This document shows, piece by piece, positions 63,758-64,000 of a DNA stretch of 64,000 nucleotides. Every line of letters starts with the position of its first letter. Position 1 is the stretch's first letter. The DNA is from Anopheles merus (taxonomy: Eukaryota > Arthropoda > Insecta > Diptera > Culicidae), in NCBI RefSeq assembly GCF_017562075.2, contig NC_054081.1:10479264-10543263 (forward strand). The letters are read 5' to 3'. Made by a program: the position numbers and the translations under genes. A model generated the notes under the pieces. That model searched no databases, was not told the origin of the DNA, and was given only the letters and a program-made list of their open reading frames with translations.

Positions 63758-64000
63758 CAGAGGCAAGTGAAAATTTAATGATGGTGTTTGATACGCGTGT
63801 GTCGGAGCACACGACCGTCAGTTTTTGCTTGGAATTTTAGCAGGCAATTAAAACTATGATCGATTGAAGGTAGGTGAAATACATAGTCAAGAAAAAAGGA
63901 TAGAAATATAACTAAAATTAAAAAGCGGCATCCATTCAATGATCTTTCGTTGCTTTGGGTTTTTTGTATGTAAATTCAATTTTCCAGCCGTTAAAGCTTA
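63758..64000. other. Non-coding end of the window
   Basis: Nothing was recognised in this short stretch. Confidence 0.5.

Overview
The window is eukaryotic, non-coding and very rich in transposons, and most likely comes from an Anopheles mosquito. The main evidence is a full-length tRNA-derived SINE at 34265-34475 whose body matches, from memory, the SINE200 family of Anopheles. Supporting evidence is the dipteran style of the rest: dense CA, CT and TAA microsatellites, many short terminal-inverted-repeat (TIR) elements, and small remnants of RTE/Jockey-like LINEs, a Ty1/copia element and a Tc1 element. No complete host gene could be recognised. The layout suits a large intron or an intergenic interval.

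Transposon layout. 1427-2163 and 14177-14937 are two inverted copies of a hAT-like element filled with GGAATC-type repeats. 8240-9530 is a dead RTE-like LINE (plus strand), with a second, internally deleted copy on the minus strand at 30170-30660. 10271-10613 and 10781-11138 are a head-to-head MITE pair. 12880-14035 is a 29-bp minisatellite. Three fold-back MITEs flanked by TA lie at 16355, 22194 and 42046. 18943-20130 is a TAA array that switches to TTA. 24361-25567 and 58241-59666 are inverted copies of a composite element with a GACTCCGGA-type array and higher-order periods. 27725-27923 is a small hAT MITE. 32540-33487 is a hAT-like element with a perfect 8-bp duplication, and a broken relative lies at 46154-47705. 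37189-38030 and 54037-54624 are inverted copies of a GATTC-rich hAT-like element, and both carry the same SINE insertion at the same internal site. Near the right end are a Tc1 end (48034), a copia fragment (51590-52520) and a 929-bp fold-back element (62829-63757).

Possible host coding sequence is limited to weak exon candidates. The best is a minus-strand terminal exon at 6699-6825, with a strong pyrimidine tract and acceptor, 42 codons, a stop, and a tandem AATAAA about 180 bases further on. A second minus-strand candidate at 39597-39758 has a consensus donor and a compatible phase. A plus-strand candidate lies at 22674-22852. None was matched to a known protein.

The most notable pattern is that several TIR families (TAGTG.TGGG or TAGGGATGG ends, 8-bp duplications where intact) have interiors made of short GAATC/GAGTC words in arrays, sometimes with higher-order repeats. 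This looks like repeated expansion of subterminal motifs in non-autonomous hAT-like elements.
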